Assembly (NCBI GenBank): GCA_900318245.1
Contig: ONJT01000019.1
Location: 1-64,000, forward strand
Direction of reading: 5' to 3'
Source of the DNA: an uncultured Bacteroidales bacterium
GTDB taxonomy: Bacteria > Bacteroidota > Bacteroidia > Bacteroidales > Paludibacteraceae
Length of the DNA stretch: 64,000 nt
The first letter of the stretch is position 1, and the number at the start of each line of letters is the position of its first letter. Positions 25,892 through 35,719 of this stretch are shown in pieces. A model generated the notes under the pieces. It ran no database searches and was not told the DNA's origin. It was given only the letters and a program-made list of their open reading frames with translations. The position numbers and the translations under genes are program-made.

Positions 25892-28800
25892 TTACAGCAC
25901 AAACTTAGAACTGCTCACTTTGTTTCCGTCTGTGAAGACGATGATATACAATCCGCTTTGCGAGATAGTATAAGGGATCGTGTTAGCTCCTATTGTGTCG
26001 ATAGACCCGCTTTGCATCACATGTCCGTTGGCGTCCAAAATCGTGTAAGAAACGGGCTGCTGCACAGCTACGGTCAGATATCTGCTTACCCTGTTGATGG
26101 CGATAACCACCGGTTCCTCGGATTTATACGAGTTAGACATGTCGGTTATCACGATCGGGCATGTGCATACTGCATAATCATCCTCCGGGCGCGTCAACTG
26201 AGCATATACCATATCGCCGCTACGCAGGTAGTTCGGCATATAGAGATACGACTTGGAGTTATGCTGTTGTTCTTGGTTGTTCACAAACCAGTCAAACTGC
26301 TTGAATTCATAACCTCCGTTGTAATTCTCGTTCAGCACAGCTACAACGTCATTCCAGTTCTGTTCAATGATCCACGACGGATACTTAACCATAAACGCGA
26401 GATCGAAGGCCGATTTCGAAGGATCACACGTACCGTTGTTCAGTTCCACACGCACGTGGTAGATATCCGGCCGCAGGTAGGAAGTTTTTCCTACGAACTG
26501 CGGGATATTATCGTATATCTCGCCTGTGAACGGAGCATCATATACGTTATTGAATCCCATCCTCCGCGCGTACTTGTCGTAATACAAGCTATAGCTGATC
26601 GGGGCAGAACCGGTATATTGATAGTTGATATGATATACCGTGCTGTCCGCGCAAGCATCATCCACTTGTGCATGGGAGATAACGGTGCTCGCTACGGTCT
26701 TCAGCAGCAGCGTATGGATCTCGCACCCGTTGCCTTGGGGCTCGGACAAGGTATCCCTGTAGAGTCCGTCTTCGTAGATCGGGGTGCCTTCGAACATATA
26801 GTAATCACCTAAGCATATCGAGGTGCTGACCGAATCCCGGATAGTACGCCGTGTACGCAGGTAAACGGTATACACACTGTCGCATCCATGGATCGTAGGT
26901 ATCGTGTCGCTGTATATGCCCGATTGGGTCAACAGTTTTCCGCGGAAGTTATATGGTTCGTAATCGCACGATGTTACCGTCTCTTGATAACTGTAACTCG
27001 GATGTACCGTCAGGTTCAATTGGTAGATACTGTCGCAACCGCATGTGGTGGTAAGGCTATCCGTGTAAATACCTGTCCGGTTATATATCTTGTCGCGGTA
27101 GGAATACGGGTGGTTGTCACAGGTCGTCTCTACCGTCGGGAAGTAATACCGGGGATATACAAACAGGTCTAACTTATAGATACTGTCACATCCGGCTTTC
27201 GTCTTCAGACTGTCGTAGTACACGCCGGTATGATCCAAGATACGTCCTCGGAAATCGTATTGGTTAGAGCAGGTCTTCACCTCTTTCTCCATCAGATACT
27301 TGCGATTAACTACCAGGTGCAGGTGAATCACGCTATCGCAACCGTCCACCGTGTGCAAGGTGTCAAAATAGTTACCTGTCGTCGATAACTCCTTGCCGGC
27401 GAACTGGAAGGTCTCGCCTTGACAGATATGCGCCTCTTGGTCAATCATGTATGACTTATATTCCGTCAATTCCAATTCCATGATACTGTCGCATGCTCCG
27501 GTCGCTGTCTTCAGTTTACGCGTATACGTACCGCCCTTCGTCAACTTCTCCCCATGCCATGTATAGGTCTCTCCGCTACAGATGCTGGCGCTCTCTTTGA
27601 CGTATTTGGGGCTGTCTATGATCAACTTGATTGTCTTCACGCTGGATTCAACGGCACACGTAGATGTGGTCGAACTCACCTCGGTATAGATACCCGGCTC
27701 GGTCAAGAACTGACCGTTGAAATAGTATGACTCGCCTTCGCATATATAGACGGGTTCTACATCCGTCACTATCTGCGAAATGACTTGTCGGATATAGCCG
27801 GTGGACGCACCTTTCCATATACCGGACATACGTAATACGTCTGTATGCACTTTGGCCGGCAAGTTCTGCTTGGCAGGTACGATGATATAGAATACATCGC
27901 CTTTCTTCAAAGTCTTCGGAGCCGAGATAAGGGTGGTACTGTCCGGTCCGAAGAATCTCGGGCTGTTGAACGGTGTCGACTCGCCGGAGGCAAGGTCATA
28001 AACCACGTTGGTCATCGGGTTCGGATCGTCATACGTCACCTTCACGACGGAAGCTGCTTTCTGCGCCTCGCTACTCGTATAGCCCGTCTCCAGCATCTTC
28101 GATTCGCTCAAGCTGACACCGATCTTCGTCTCTAACAGCGGGAACTCTACGCTTCCTCCGTTGGGCATCTTTTGGGTGATAGGCACATAGGGGTTACCCG
28201 CCGTTGCTTCATTCGTACTGGATGCATCCGTAAAGAACGTCGTCGGATTGGTAAGCGAACCGGTAGTGGTAAACACGCCGCTCGCATCCGTTTGCCCCAG
28301 AAGCACGTTGTTCACGTTGAGGATCGACGAACTGATAGTCGAGGTGATCACTCGGTTGATATCCGGATCCTGACTCAAGTCGAAATAGATATTCGCATTC
28401 GGCAGGTGGTCTACTGTTCTCACGCGGATAGCCGGTTTATCCGGGTCACCAATATAGATACGCACGTTCGTGCCTGCTAATCCTAACTCAGGGAATAGAT
28501 CATAACCCACACCTCCGGTGGCTGACTTTCCGGCGCCCTTCGCCGAGATAACAGCAGGGGGAAGTACTACGATCGCCGAAGTGGGAGCATGCTCCTCTAC
28601 CAAACCTGTTCCAAGGGGACAACCGCTACCTATACCTGCGGCATCAAAGATCGCCGTAGCATTCACGATACCGCCGTAGATGACGATCATACCGTCATAG
28701 AACGTACGGAAACCGCCTCCGATGCCGGCGCCATGACCGCCTTTAGTAGTGATAGTACCGCTGGAAATAACGACATTTCCTCCTGCGGTGGTTCCTGAAT

Positions 28801-29341
28801 ACCCATCACTCAATATGGCCGTTGAGGTCGTTTCTTCTGAGTTCCTTCTATGATTGAGCGAACCTATTCCGGCACCGCCTTCATCATTCGCTTGTGTCAC
28901 CGTTAATGTACCGCTGGTGTTGTCGCAGGGTTCAATGGCGCTGATGTTGATCTGCGCACCTTGATCCACCTGGATACCTGCACGACCATAGCCGTCATTG
29001 TAGATGGTGTTCGTTCCGTCCAATACCAGGTTCACGTTCGTGCGGCTCGGATCGGTGTTCGACAACCCGTTCTTACCTACGATACGGATAGGAGATTCCG
29101 AACCGTAAGAGGTGAATCGGAAACTGCAGTTCTTCAACGTGATAGTACCCTTGTAGCCGAATTCAGCGCGGATATAATAGCCGGTACTGCTTCCGGTAAC
29201 CACATAGTCGTTTTTCGACGTACCGGGAATGATCAGGTTGCCGCTGCTGATATCGTGATTGATAACCGCTGCCGATGCAGAACCGGCAGACAACCACGCA
29301 AGGATAACTATAATGCTTAAGAGGCTTGCTATTCTTTTCAT
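25892..29341 (-). CDS. Giant T9SS surface protein with Cys-pair repeat modules (copy 2)
   Basis: A 1149-residue secreted protein with a signal peptide (about 1-24). The N-terminal region (about 25-330) is a beta-helix-like Gly-rich domain with repeats such as 'ISSGTITTKGGHGAGIGGG'. A beta-sandwich region follows. Seven modules of about 51 residues (roughly 535-890) come next, most with the pattern C-x-G-E-x-[YF], G-x-Y-x-D-[ST]-L and 'GCDS'. The protein ends with a C-terminal domain and 'SGLYIIVFTDGNKVSSSKFVL'-like strands typical of type A T9SS sorting domains. The Cys pair in each module may form a disulfide. It is probably an adhesin or surface-layer component. It is a paralogue of 29354-32788, 12 bp away. 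Confidence 0.8.
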   Translation of the reverse strand: MKRIASLLSIIVILAWLSAGSASAAVINHDISSGNLIIPGTSKNDYVVTGSSTGYYIRAEFGYKGTITLKNCSFRFTSYGSESPIRIVGKNGLSNTDPSRTNVNLVLDGTNTIYNDGYGRAGIQVDQGAQINISAIEPCDNTSGTLTVTQANDEGGAGIGSLNHRRNSEETTSTAILSDGYSGTTAGGNVVISSGTITTKGGHGAGIGGGFRTFYDGMIVIYGGIVNATAIFDAAGIGSGCPLGTGLVEEHAPTSAIVVLPPAVISAKGAGKSATGGVGYDLFPELGLAGTNVRIYIGDPDKPAIRVRTVDHLPNANIYFDLSQDPDINRVITSTISSSILNVNNVLLGQTDASGVFTTTGSLTNPTTFFTDASSTNEATAGNPYVPITQKMPNGGSVEFPLLETKIGVSLSESKMLETGYTSSEAQKAASVVKVTYDDPNPMTNVVYDLASGESTPFNSPRFFGPDSTTLISAPKTLKKGDVFYIIVPAKQNLPAKVHTDVLRMSGIWKGASTGYIRQVISQIVTDVEPVYICEGESYYFNGQFLTEPGIYTEVSSTTSTCAVESSVKTIKLIIDSPKYVKESASICSGETYTWHGEKLTKGGTYTRKLKTATGACDSIMELELTEYKSYMIDQEAHICQGETFQFAGKELSTTGNYFDTLHTVDGCDSVIHLHLVVNRKYLMEKEVKTCSNQYDFRGRILDHTGVYYDSLKTKAGCDSIYKLDLFVYPRYYFPTVETTCDNHPYSYRDKIYNRTGIYTDSLTTTCGCDSIYQLNLTVHPSYSYQETVTSCDYEPYNFRGKLLTQSGIYSDTIPTIHGCDSVYTVYLRTRRTIRDSVSTSICLGDYYMFEGTPIYEDGLYRDTLSEPQGNGCEIHTLLLKTVASTVISHAQVDDACADSTVYHINYQYTGSAPISYSLYYDKYARRMGFNNVYDAPFTGEIYDNIPQFVGKTSYLRPDIYHVRVELNNGTCDPSKSAFDLAFMVKYPSWIIEQNWNDVVAVLNENYNGGYEFKQFDWFVNNQEQQHNSKSYLYMPNYLRSGDMVYAQLTRPEDDYAVCTCPIVITDMSNSYKSEEPVVIAINRVSRYLTVAVQQPVSYTILDANGHVMQSGSIDTIGANTIPYTISQSGLYIIVFTDGNKVSSSKFVL

Positions 29342-29353
29342 ATGCCCGATATA

Positions 29354-32300
29354 TTACAACGTAAACTTATAACTTCTCACCGTGTTCCCCTCTGTGAAGA
29401 CAATGACATATAGTCCGCTTGGCAGGGAATAAGGAATGGTGGTGGTGCCTGCTGTCTCGATAGATCCGCTTTGCATTACGATTCCGCTTGCGCTCAGGAT
29501 CATGTATGACATCGGCTTCTGCACCGCTACGGTCAGCATCTTACTCATGTTATTGACTGCTACCAGCACCGGCTCATCGGATGCATACGAGTTCGACTTG
29601 TCTCGTATCATGAGCGGACAGGTGCATATAGCGTAGTCATCTTCCGAACGCGTCAACTGAGCATATACCAAATCGCCGGTATGCAGATAATGCGGCGTAT
29701 AAATGTACGATTTCGCATCGTGCTCATGCTCGCGGTTGTTCACGTACCAGTCAAACTGCTTGAATTTATAACCTCCGTTGTAGTTCTCATTCAGCACAGC
29801 TACCACATCGTTCCAGTTCTGCTCGAGAATCCAGGACGGATACTTGATCATAAATGCAAGATCGAATGCCGACTCTCCGGGGTTACAAACGCCGTTGTTG
29901 AATTCGAGGCGCACATGATAGATGTCCGGCTTCAGGTACTCTTTGCCCGGGAATTGCGGGATGTTGCCGTAGATATATCCCGTGAACGGAGCATCCAGTA
30001 CGTCCTCGAAGCCCATCTCCTTCGCGTAATCATCGTAATACAGACTGTAGCTAATCGGCGCAGGTCCGTTATAGTGATATTTGATTTGATACCTCGTGCT
30101 GTCCGCACAAGCATCATCTACTCGCGCTCTGGAGATGATCGTGCTCGCTACGGTCCTCAGCCGCAGCGTATGGATCTCGCACCTGTTCTCTTGCGGGTCG
30201 GTTAACGTGTCTCGATACACGCCGTCTTCATAGATCTTGTTTCCGCCAAACAGATAGTAATCATCCAAGCAAATCGATACGTTGATCGAGTCCTTCTTCG
30301 TCGGTGTGGCCTGCAGGTGCAAGGTATACACACTGTCGCAACCATGTACGGTCGGGATCGTGTCTACATACACTCCCGTCTTGTTCAGCAATCGCCCTTG
30401 GAACTTGTATTTCTCGTAATCGCATATCGTCGCCGATTCTTCGAAGCTGTAACTCGGATATACCGTCAGATCCAGTCGGTATATACTGTCGCATCCGAAA
30501 GCGGTGGTCAGGCTGTCGTAGTACACGCCCGTCTCGTTATACACCTTGCCGCGATAGGTATACGGATGGTTGTCGCAGGTCGTCTCGACTGTCGGGAAGA
30601 AATACGTCGGATGAACAACCAGGTTGAGTTTGTATATACTGTCGCATCCGGCTTTCGTCTTCAGGCTGTCGAAATAGGTACCTGTCTGATAGAGTTTCTT
30701 GCCGCGGAACGTAAATACCTCGTCGTCGCATATCTCCGCATCGTCTTCGAACAGATAGGTCGGGTTGACCGTCAGTACCAACTTGGTCACACTGTCGCAT
30801 CCGTTAATCGTCTGAAGCGAATCGTAATAAGTTCCGCTCGTCGTTAACTCCCTGCCGGCGAAGTAGTATTTCTCGCCTTGACAGACACTCGCCTTCTGGG
30901 TGTTCAGATACGTCTTGTATTCTATCAGTTCCAACTCCAGAATACTGTCGCAAGCACCGGTGGCTGTCTTCAGATTTCTCGTATACGTACCGCCCTTCGT
31001 CAGTTTCTCTCCATACCATGTATAACTCTCGCCGCTACATATACGGGCGGTCTCTTTGATGTATTTGGGGCTGTCGATGATCAACTTGATCGTCGTCACG
31101 TTGGACTCCACTGCGCAAGTGGACGAACTGGAGCTCACCTCGGTATAGATACCTTCTTCGGTCAGATACTCGCCGTTGAAATAGTACGACTCACCTTCGC
31201 ATATATAGACCGGTTGCACATCCGTAACCACCTGAGAGATGACTTGTCGGATATAACCGGTGTCCGAACCCTTCCATATACCGGACATACGTAATACGTC
31301 CGAATGCACTTTGGCCTCCAAGCCCAACTTAGCCGGCACTATCACGTAGAACACATCCCCTTGGTTCAAAGTCTTCGGAGCAGGGATAACCGTAGCGCTG
31401 TCTGCACCTAAGAAGATCAGGTCGCCGAACGGTGTAGTCTCGCCGGATGCAAGGTCAAACGTCACGCTCGTCATCGGGCTCGGATCGTTATAGACTACCT
31501 TCACGATAGCAGCCGCTTTCTGTGCGTCGCGGTTGGTATAGCCCGTCTCCAGCATCTTCGATTCTTTCAGACTGATTCCGATCTTCGTCTCCAACAACGG
31601 GAACTCTACTGTACCTCCGTTAGGCATGCGTTGGGTGATAGGTACATAGGGGTTACCTGCTGTCGCCTCATAGGTGCTGGATGCATCGGTAAAGAACGTC
31701 GTCGGGTTGGTAAGTGAACCGGTGGTGGCAAACACGCCGCTCGCATCAGTCTGACCTAACAACACGTTGTTCACGTTGAGGATCGACGAACTGATGGTCG
31801 TGGTAATCACGCGGTTGATATCCGGATCCTGACTCAGATCGAAATAGATGTTCGCATTGGGAAGGTGATCCACCGTGCTCACGCGAATGGCCGGTTTCTC
31901 CGGGTCGCCGATATACACACGCACGTTCGTTCCCGCCAGTCCTAACGAAGACAACTGTTGCGTTCCGCCACTTCCTCCGGCACCCGTAGCGGAAATAGCG
32001 GCAGGCGGCAGAACGACCACAGCCGAATTAGGCGTATATTCTTCTACCACACCATATCCGGTCGGACAACCACTACCAATACCTGCTGCATGGCGCAGCG
32101 CAGAAGCTTTTACCACACCTCCGTAGATCACGATCATACCGTCGTAATACGTCGTATAACCGCCGCCTATTCCGGCGCCGTGTCCTCCTTGAGCGGTGAT
32201 CGTACCGCTGGAGATAACGATATTACCTCCTGCGGTGGTTCCCGTTCCGCCGATACTCAACGAAGCCGTTGCGGAGGTCTCGTTACTGCTATAATCATGG

Positions 32301-32788
32301 TTAAGTGAACCAATTCCGGCACCGCCGGCGGCAGTGGCCTGCGTGATAGTTAAAGTACCGCTGGTGTTATCGCACGGTTCAATGGCGCTGATGTTGATCT
32401 GCGCTCCTTGATCCACTTGAATGCCGGCACGACCGTAACCGTAATTGTAGATGGTGTTCGTTCCGTCCAATATCAGGTTCACGTTCGTACGACTCGGATC
32501 CGTGTTCGACAAATTGTTCTTACCCACAATACGGATAGGAGAGTTCGAACCGGAAGAGGTGAATCGGAAACTGCAGTTCTTCAACGTGATAGTACCCTTG
32601 TAGCCGAATTCCGCGCGGATATAATAGCCGGTACTGTTTCCGGTCACCACATAATCATCGGTCGACGTTCCGGGAATCACCAGACTTCCGCTGCTGATAT
32701 TGTGATTGACAACCGCTGCCGATGCAGAACCGGCAGACAAGCACGCGAGTATGACTATAACGCTAAAAAGAGTCGATGTTCTTTTCAT
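29354..32788 (-). CDS. Giant T9SS surface protein with Cys-pair repeat modules (copy 1)
   Basis: A 1144-residue paralogue of the next gene with the same order: signal peptide, Gly-rich beta-helix-like domain, central region, about seven ~51-residue Cys-pair modules with 'GCDSIYKLNL', 'GCDSIYRLDL' and similar endings, then a T9SS type A sorting domain ending 'GNTVRSYKFTL'. N-terminal halves are close to identical in long stretches of DNA, while modules 3-7 differ more, so the pair looks like a tandem duplication under partial gene conversion. The ATG at 32786-32788 is used; an in-frame TTG at 32797 is not. Confidence 0.8.
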   Translation of the reverse strand: MKRTSTLFSVIVILACLSAGSASAAVVNHNISSGSLVIPGTSTDDYVVTGNSTGYYIRAEFGYKGTITLKNCSFRFTSSGSNSPIRIVGKNNLSNTDPSRTNVNLILDGTNTIYNYGYGRAGIQVDQGAQINISAIEPCDNTSGTLTITQATAAGGAGIGSLNHDYSSNETSATASLSIGGTGTTAGGNIVISSGTITAQGGHGAGIGGGYTTYYDGMIVIYGGVVKASALRHAAGIGSGCPTGYGVVEEYTPNSAVVVLPPAAISATGAGGSGGTQQLSSLGLAGTNVRVYIGDPEKPAIRVSTVDHLPNANIYFDLSQDPDINRVITTTISSSILNVNNVLLGQTDASGVFATTGSLTNPTTFFTDASSTYEATAGNPYVPITQRMPNGGTVEFPLLETKIGISLKESKMLETGYTNRDAQKAAAIVKVVYNDPSPMTSVTFDLASGETTPFGDLIFLGADSATVIPAPKTLNQGDVFYVIVPAKLGLEAKVHSDVLRMSGIWKGSDTGYIRQVISQVVTDVQPVYICEGESYYFNGEYLTEEGIYTEVSSSSSTCAVESNVTTIKLIIDSPKYIKETARICSGESYTWYGEKLTKGGTYTRNLKTATGACDSILELELIEYKTYLNTQKASVCQGEKYYFAGRELTTSGTYYDSLQTINGCDSVTKLVLTVNPTYLFEDDAEICDDEVFTFRGKKLYQTGTYFDSLKTKAGCDSIYKLNLVVHPTYFFPTVETTCDNHPYTYRGKVYNETGVYYDSLTTAFGCDSIYRLDLTVYPSYSFEESATICDYEKYKFQGRLLNKTGVYVDTIPTVHGCDSVYTLHLQATPTKKDSINVSICLDDYYLFGGNKIYEDGVYRDTLTDPQENRCEIHTLRLRTVASTIISRARVDDACADSTRYQIKYHYNGPAPISYSLYYDDYAKEMGFEDVLDAPFTGYIYGNIPQFPGKEYLKPDIYHVRLEFNNGVCNPGESAFDLAFMIKYPSWILEQNWNDVVAVLNENYNGGYKFKQFDWYVNNREHEHDAKSYIYTPHYLHTGDLVYAQLTRSEDDYAICTCPLMIRDKSNSYASDEPVLVAVNNMSKMLTVAVQKPMSYMILSASGIVMQSGSIETAGTTTIPYSLPSGLYVIVFTEGNTVRSYKFTL

Positions 32789-32806
32789 ACGCTCCAATAG
32801 ATTCTT

Positions 32807-33715
32807 CTAGAATGGTTTACAATTACAGTTCTTCGTCGGGATACGCAGCATCCACGTCAATTTGATACCTACGCTCAAAGGCACCACTCGGTGTGTCGTT
32901 GTTGCCTTTTTCGTATAATAGGACCATATGTCCAGTTGAATCGGATGCTCCGGATTGGGATCAAACAGCGATCCGTCCTCTTTATTGTTGAACGCATTGG
33001 TTAAGCCGTATTCTACATACGCGCCGATCTTCAGCACCTGGTCGCGGCTGTAACTGCTGTAGCTGTAGTTAGCCAGCACGTCATACCCTATCTCGCCAAT
33101 CAGGTTCACCGGGATATTCATGCGCAGATGTTCCGTTTTGGTTGCTACGTAGTTCGTGTAGAAATGGTTCGGCATATTGGTAAAATCCTCGAAGTACTGA
33201 TCGTACGTTGCGCAACCTCTATAGGCTCGGGTAGCATGGTTCTCCGACAGGATATGATACCCTACGTTCGCACCCACACCGAAATAAAAACCGTTCACGG
33301 TCATACCGATTATGAGAGGAATACGGGCGGTCAAACCGAACGAATGTTCCCTACTCGGATCCAGGTCATAGTGATACGTCATCAGCTTACCCTGGGTGTC
33401 ATACATCGCGCGGTCAAAACGCCAAGCCTGGGTCGTCGCGTTAGAGAGCCAGAAGGCAAAATCCACACCCGCAGAGAAGTAGAACATACCATAGCGCAAC
33501 TCATATCCGCCGCTCAGGCTCACTTGTCCGCCGCCTTGCGTCGTGATATCATCAAACTGCTCCAACAAGGTGAAATAGCCTCCGCCTAACGAAAGCCAAC
33601 CGTAGTGTTTGTCCAGCACCGTGTTGTCAATAATCTTCTGCTCCGCGCGAGCGCTCATCCCGAGCAGCAGAACCACCATCAATAGTACGAATCGAGATTG
33701 GTTGTTGCGTATCAT
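32807..33715 (-). CDS. Outer-membrane beta-barrel protein heading the surface operon
   Basis: A 302-residue protein with a signal peptide (about 1-24, 'LLLGMSARAEQ') and an amphipathic beta-strand pattern ('WLSLGGGYFTL', 'GGYELRYGMFYFSAGVDFAF', 'IPLIIGMTVNGFYFGVGANV'). It ends in 'KNCNCKPF'. It looks like a porin-type or PorV/OmpA-barrel-like protein of unknown role; no family was recognised with certainty. It has its own promoter and is 18 bp upstream of the adhesin pair, so it may help export or anchor the two T9SS proteins (inference). Confidence 0.7.
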   Translation of the reverse strand: MIRNNQSRFVLLMVVLLLGMSARAEQKIIDNTVLDKHYGWLSLGGGYFTLLEQFDDITTQGGGQVSLSGGYELRYGMFYFSAGVDFAFWLSNATTQAWRFDRAMYDTQGKLMTYHYDLDPSREHSFGLTARIPLIIGMTVNGFYFGVGANVGYHILSENHATRAYRGCATYDQYFEDFTNMPNHFYTNYVATKTEHLRMNIPVNLIGEIGYDVLANYSYSSYSRDQVLKIGAYVEYGLTNAFNNKEDGSLFDPNPEHPIQLDIWSYYTKKATTTHRVVPLSVGIKLTWMLRIPTKNCNCKPF

Positions 33716-33774
33716 AGCCTTTTATATTATTATCGCGTCATTGTGTGTATCTATATATATAAATAAAACGGCCG

Positions 33775-33806
33775 CAAAATTACACATAAAAATTGACTTA
33801 TGCAAA
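33775..33806 (-). promoter_or_regulatory. Promoter of the surface operon (32807 leftward)
   Basis: Minus-strand TTTG (33803-33806), a 20-bp spacer beginning CATAAGTCAA, TAATTTTG (33775-33782); the ATG is 60 bp downstream. The remaining sequence to 33910 is AT-rich and holds no gene I can support. Confidence 0.75.
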
Positions 33807-33910
33807 TTTCTTTATTAACAATTGTTATTTTTTTAGTAAAAAAATCACATTTTTAGCCTTTTTTCTCTTAAATATTTGCATGATAGCGAACAACTTCGAA
33901 GGCATATTTT

Positions 33911-34540
33911 TTAGGCAAAGTTTTCTGCGAAATCGCCGAGAGAGGCAAAAGTGGTCCAATGGACGAAAGTCTCCGCGGCGCGGCGGTTAGTCTCGATATC
34001 GTCAATGAAGCACACTTTTGTTTCTGCATTCGAACGGATTGCCGCATCCACAGCGCGGAAGATCGCTTCTTCGGGCTTGGCCATGTGCATCTTCTGCGAG
34101 AGGAACATCCCGTCGAAATGTGCATCCAAGCCATAGGTACGGTTGATGAACTCGAAATGCAGATCGTTTCCATTGGACAGCAGATAGACCTTGTATCCTT
34201 TCGCGCGAAGCGCGTCTACGAACGCCAAGCGCTCGGCAGGTAACTCATCCAGCATCGCCATCCACGCCTCTACTATCGCTTCTTTGTTAGTCCCGGGGCG
34301 ACAGAAAGCCTGCACTTCCCTGAGGAAGTCCTCCGTACTGATCGTTCCGCGCTCGAAATCCGCCATGAGTTGCTTCGTAGCTATACTCACGGCTTTGACA
34401 CCTTCGCCGCGCACATCCATGCCGAGTACCGCACGCATATTCGCTTCACCCATCAGTACCTCGAAAGCACGCATACACCGGCCCACATTGAGGTTTATCA
34501 GCACCCCGCCTAAATCAAAAACAACTATTTCCCGTTTCAT
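33911..34540 (-). CDS. HAD-superfamily hydrolase
   Basis: A 209-residue HAD phosphatase of the HAD-IA type: motif I 'VVFDLGGVLIN' (DxxGVxx type), motif II 'VYLLSNGNDLH', Lys in 'MHMAKPEEAIF' and motif IV 'VCFIDDIETN'. It resembles YihX/alpha-D-glucose-1-phosphate phosphatase-like proteins, but the substrate is unknown. The start is the ATG at 34538-34540; another ATG two codons upstream (34546) is equally possible. The gene has its own promoter 25 bp upstream and is divergent from rhuM. Confidence 0.85.
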   Translation of the reverse strand: MKREIVVFDLGGVLINLNVGRCMRAFEVLMGEANMRAVLGMDVRGEGVKAVSIATKQLMADFERGTISTEDFLREVQAFCRPGTNKEAIVEAWMAMLDELPAERLAFVDALRAKGYKVYLLSNGNDLHFEFINRTYGLDAHFDGMFLSQKMHMAKPEEAIFRAVDAAIRSNAETKVCFIDDIETNRRAAETFVHWTTFASLGDFAENFA

Positions 34541-34564
34541 AAGCATATCGCCCAAAATCCGCTG

Positions 34565-34596
34565 CAAAGGTACAACAAAATGCGCAATTATGCAAA
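34565..34596 (-). promoter_or_regulatory. Promoter of the HAD hydrolase gene
   Basis: Minus-strand TTTG (34593-34596), 20 bp, TACCTTTG (34565-34572). Divergent from the rhuM promoter, with 24 bp between the two -33 elements. Confidence 0.78.
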
Positions 34597-34620
34597 TAAT
34601 TAAGTCAAAAAATAGAATTG

Positions 34621-34652
34621 TTTGCATATATGAAAAAAAAGTAGTAATTTTG
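34621..34652 (+). promoter_or_regulatory. Promoter of rhuM
   Basis: TTTG (34621-34624), a 20-bp spacer beginning CATATATGA with an A tract, TAATTTTG (34645-34652), 20 bp before the rhuM ATG. Confidence 0.78.
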
Positions 34653-34672
34653 CCCCGCAAAATTGAAGCGAC

Positions 34673-35698
34673 ATGTCCAAACAACTGCAAATACGCAACT
34701 CAACTGCGGAGTTCCTGATCTTCCAGGCCGAAGACAAAGCCGAAGGTATACAAGTCTTCTACAAAGACGAGTCTATATGGGCCACACAAAAAGCTATGGC
34801 GATGCTTTTTGACTGTTCTACGGATAATATTGGCTTGCACTTGAAGAACATTTTCGAGAGCGGAGAATTGCTGCGCGAGTCAGTTACCGAGAAAATCTCG
34901 GCTACTGCTACGGACGGCAAGAATTACCTTACGCAATTCTACAAATTAGACGCCATTATTTCCGTCGGGTATCGCGTCAATTCGCGTCGTGCCACCCAGT
35001 TCCGCCAGTGGTGTACAGCTGTCTTGCGTCAGTTTGCTATCCGCGGCTATGTCATCGACAAGAAACGCATGGAGAACGGAGCGTTTATCAGCGAGGATTA
35101 TTTCGAGCACCTCCTGGCTGAGATCCGCGAGATCCGCCTCTCCGAGCGCCGATTCTATCAGAAACTCACGGACATCTACGCAACCGCTATCGACTACAAC
35201 CGCGACGCTCCGACTACGCGCGAGTTCTTCGCTAAAGTGCAGAACAAGATGCACTACGCCGTTCATGGACAAACGGCGGCCGAACTCATTATCTCTCGAG
35301 CCAGCGCGGAGAAAGAGCACATGGGATTGACCACATGGGAGAACGCACCACACGGAAAGATTGTCAAGCCCGATGTCTGCATAGCGAAGAACTACCTCAA
35401 CGAAGCCGAGTTGGAGGACATGGGACAACTTGTCAACTCCGTCTTGGATGCTGCGGAGCGTATGGCGAAACGGCACATCCCGATGACGATGGAAGACTGG
35501 GCAAAGCGTATCGACATCATCCTGGAAGCTACGGATGATCGGATTTTAACGGACGCAGGTTCTGTCTCACACGAGTTCGCACAATCGTTTGCCGAAACGG
35601 AGTTTGAGAAATACCGCGTTATTCAAGATCGTCTTTTCGAATCTGACTTCGACCGCTTCGAACTCCCCTCTCTCCCCTTCGACGATCAAGCAGAATAA
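34673..35698 (+). CDS. rhuM: RhuM family protein
   Basis: A 341-residue protein of the RhuM (virulence protein) family. It is recognised by 'ESIWATQKAMAMLFDCS', 'NIGLHLKNIFESGEL', 'YKLDAIISVGYRVNSRRATQF' and 'FAKVQNKMHYAVHGQTAAEL', and has a winged-helix-like N-terminal half. The family was named from a Salmonella pathogenicity island, and homologues are very often embedded in type I restriction-modification loci. Its molecular function is not established. It opens the accessory island, with a remnant of hsdS 1.4 kb downstream. Confidence 0.88.
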   Translation: MSKQLQIRNSTAEFLIFQAEDKAEGIQVFYKDESIWATQKAMAMLFDCSTDNIGLHLKNIFESGELLRESVTEKISATATDGKNYLTQFYKLDAIISVGYRVNSRRATQFRQWCTAVLRQFAIRGYVIDKKRMENGAFISEDYFEHLLAEIREIRLSERRFYQKLTDIYATAIDYNRDAPTTREFFAKVQNKMHYAVHGQTAAELIISRASAEKEHMGLTTWENAPHGKIVKPDVCIAKNYLNEAELEDMGQLVNSVLDAAERMAKRHIPMTMEDWAKRIDIILEATDDRILTDAGSVSHEFAQSFAETEFEKYRVIQDRLFESDFDRFELPSLPFDDQAE

Positions 35699-35716
35699 AT
35701 ACCAAACAAAAGATAT
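35698..35716 (+). repeat. 19-bp direct repeat, left copy
   Basis: AATACCAAACAAAAGATAT, which overlaps the end of rhuM and lies just before the lipoprotein ATG. An exact copy is at 36836-36854. Confidence 0.85.
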
Positions 35717-35719
35717 ATC

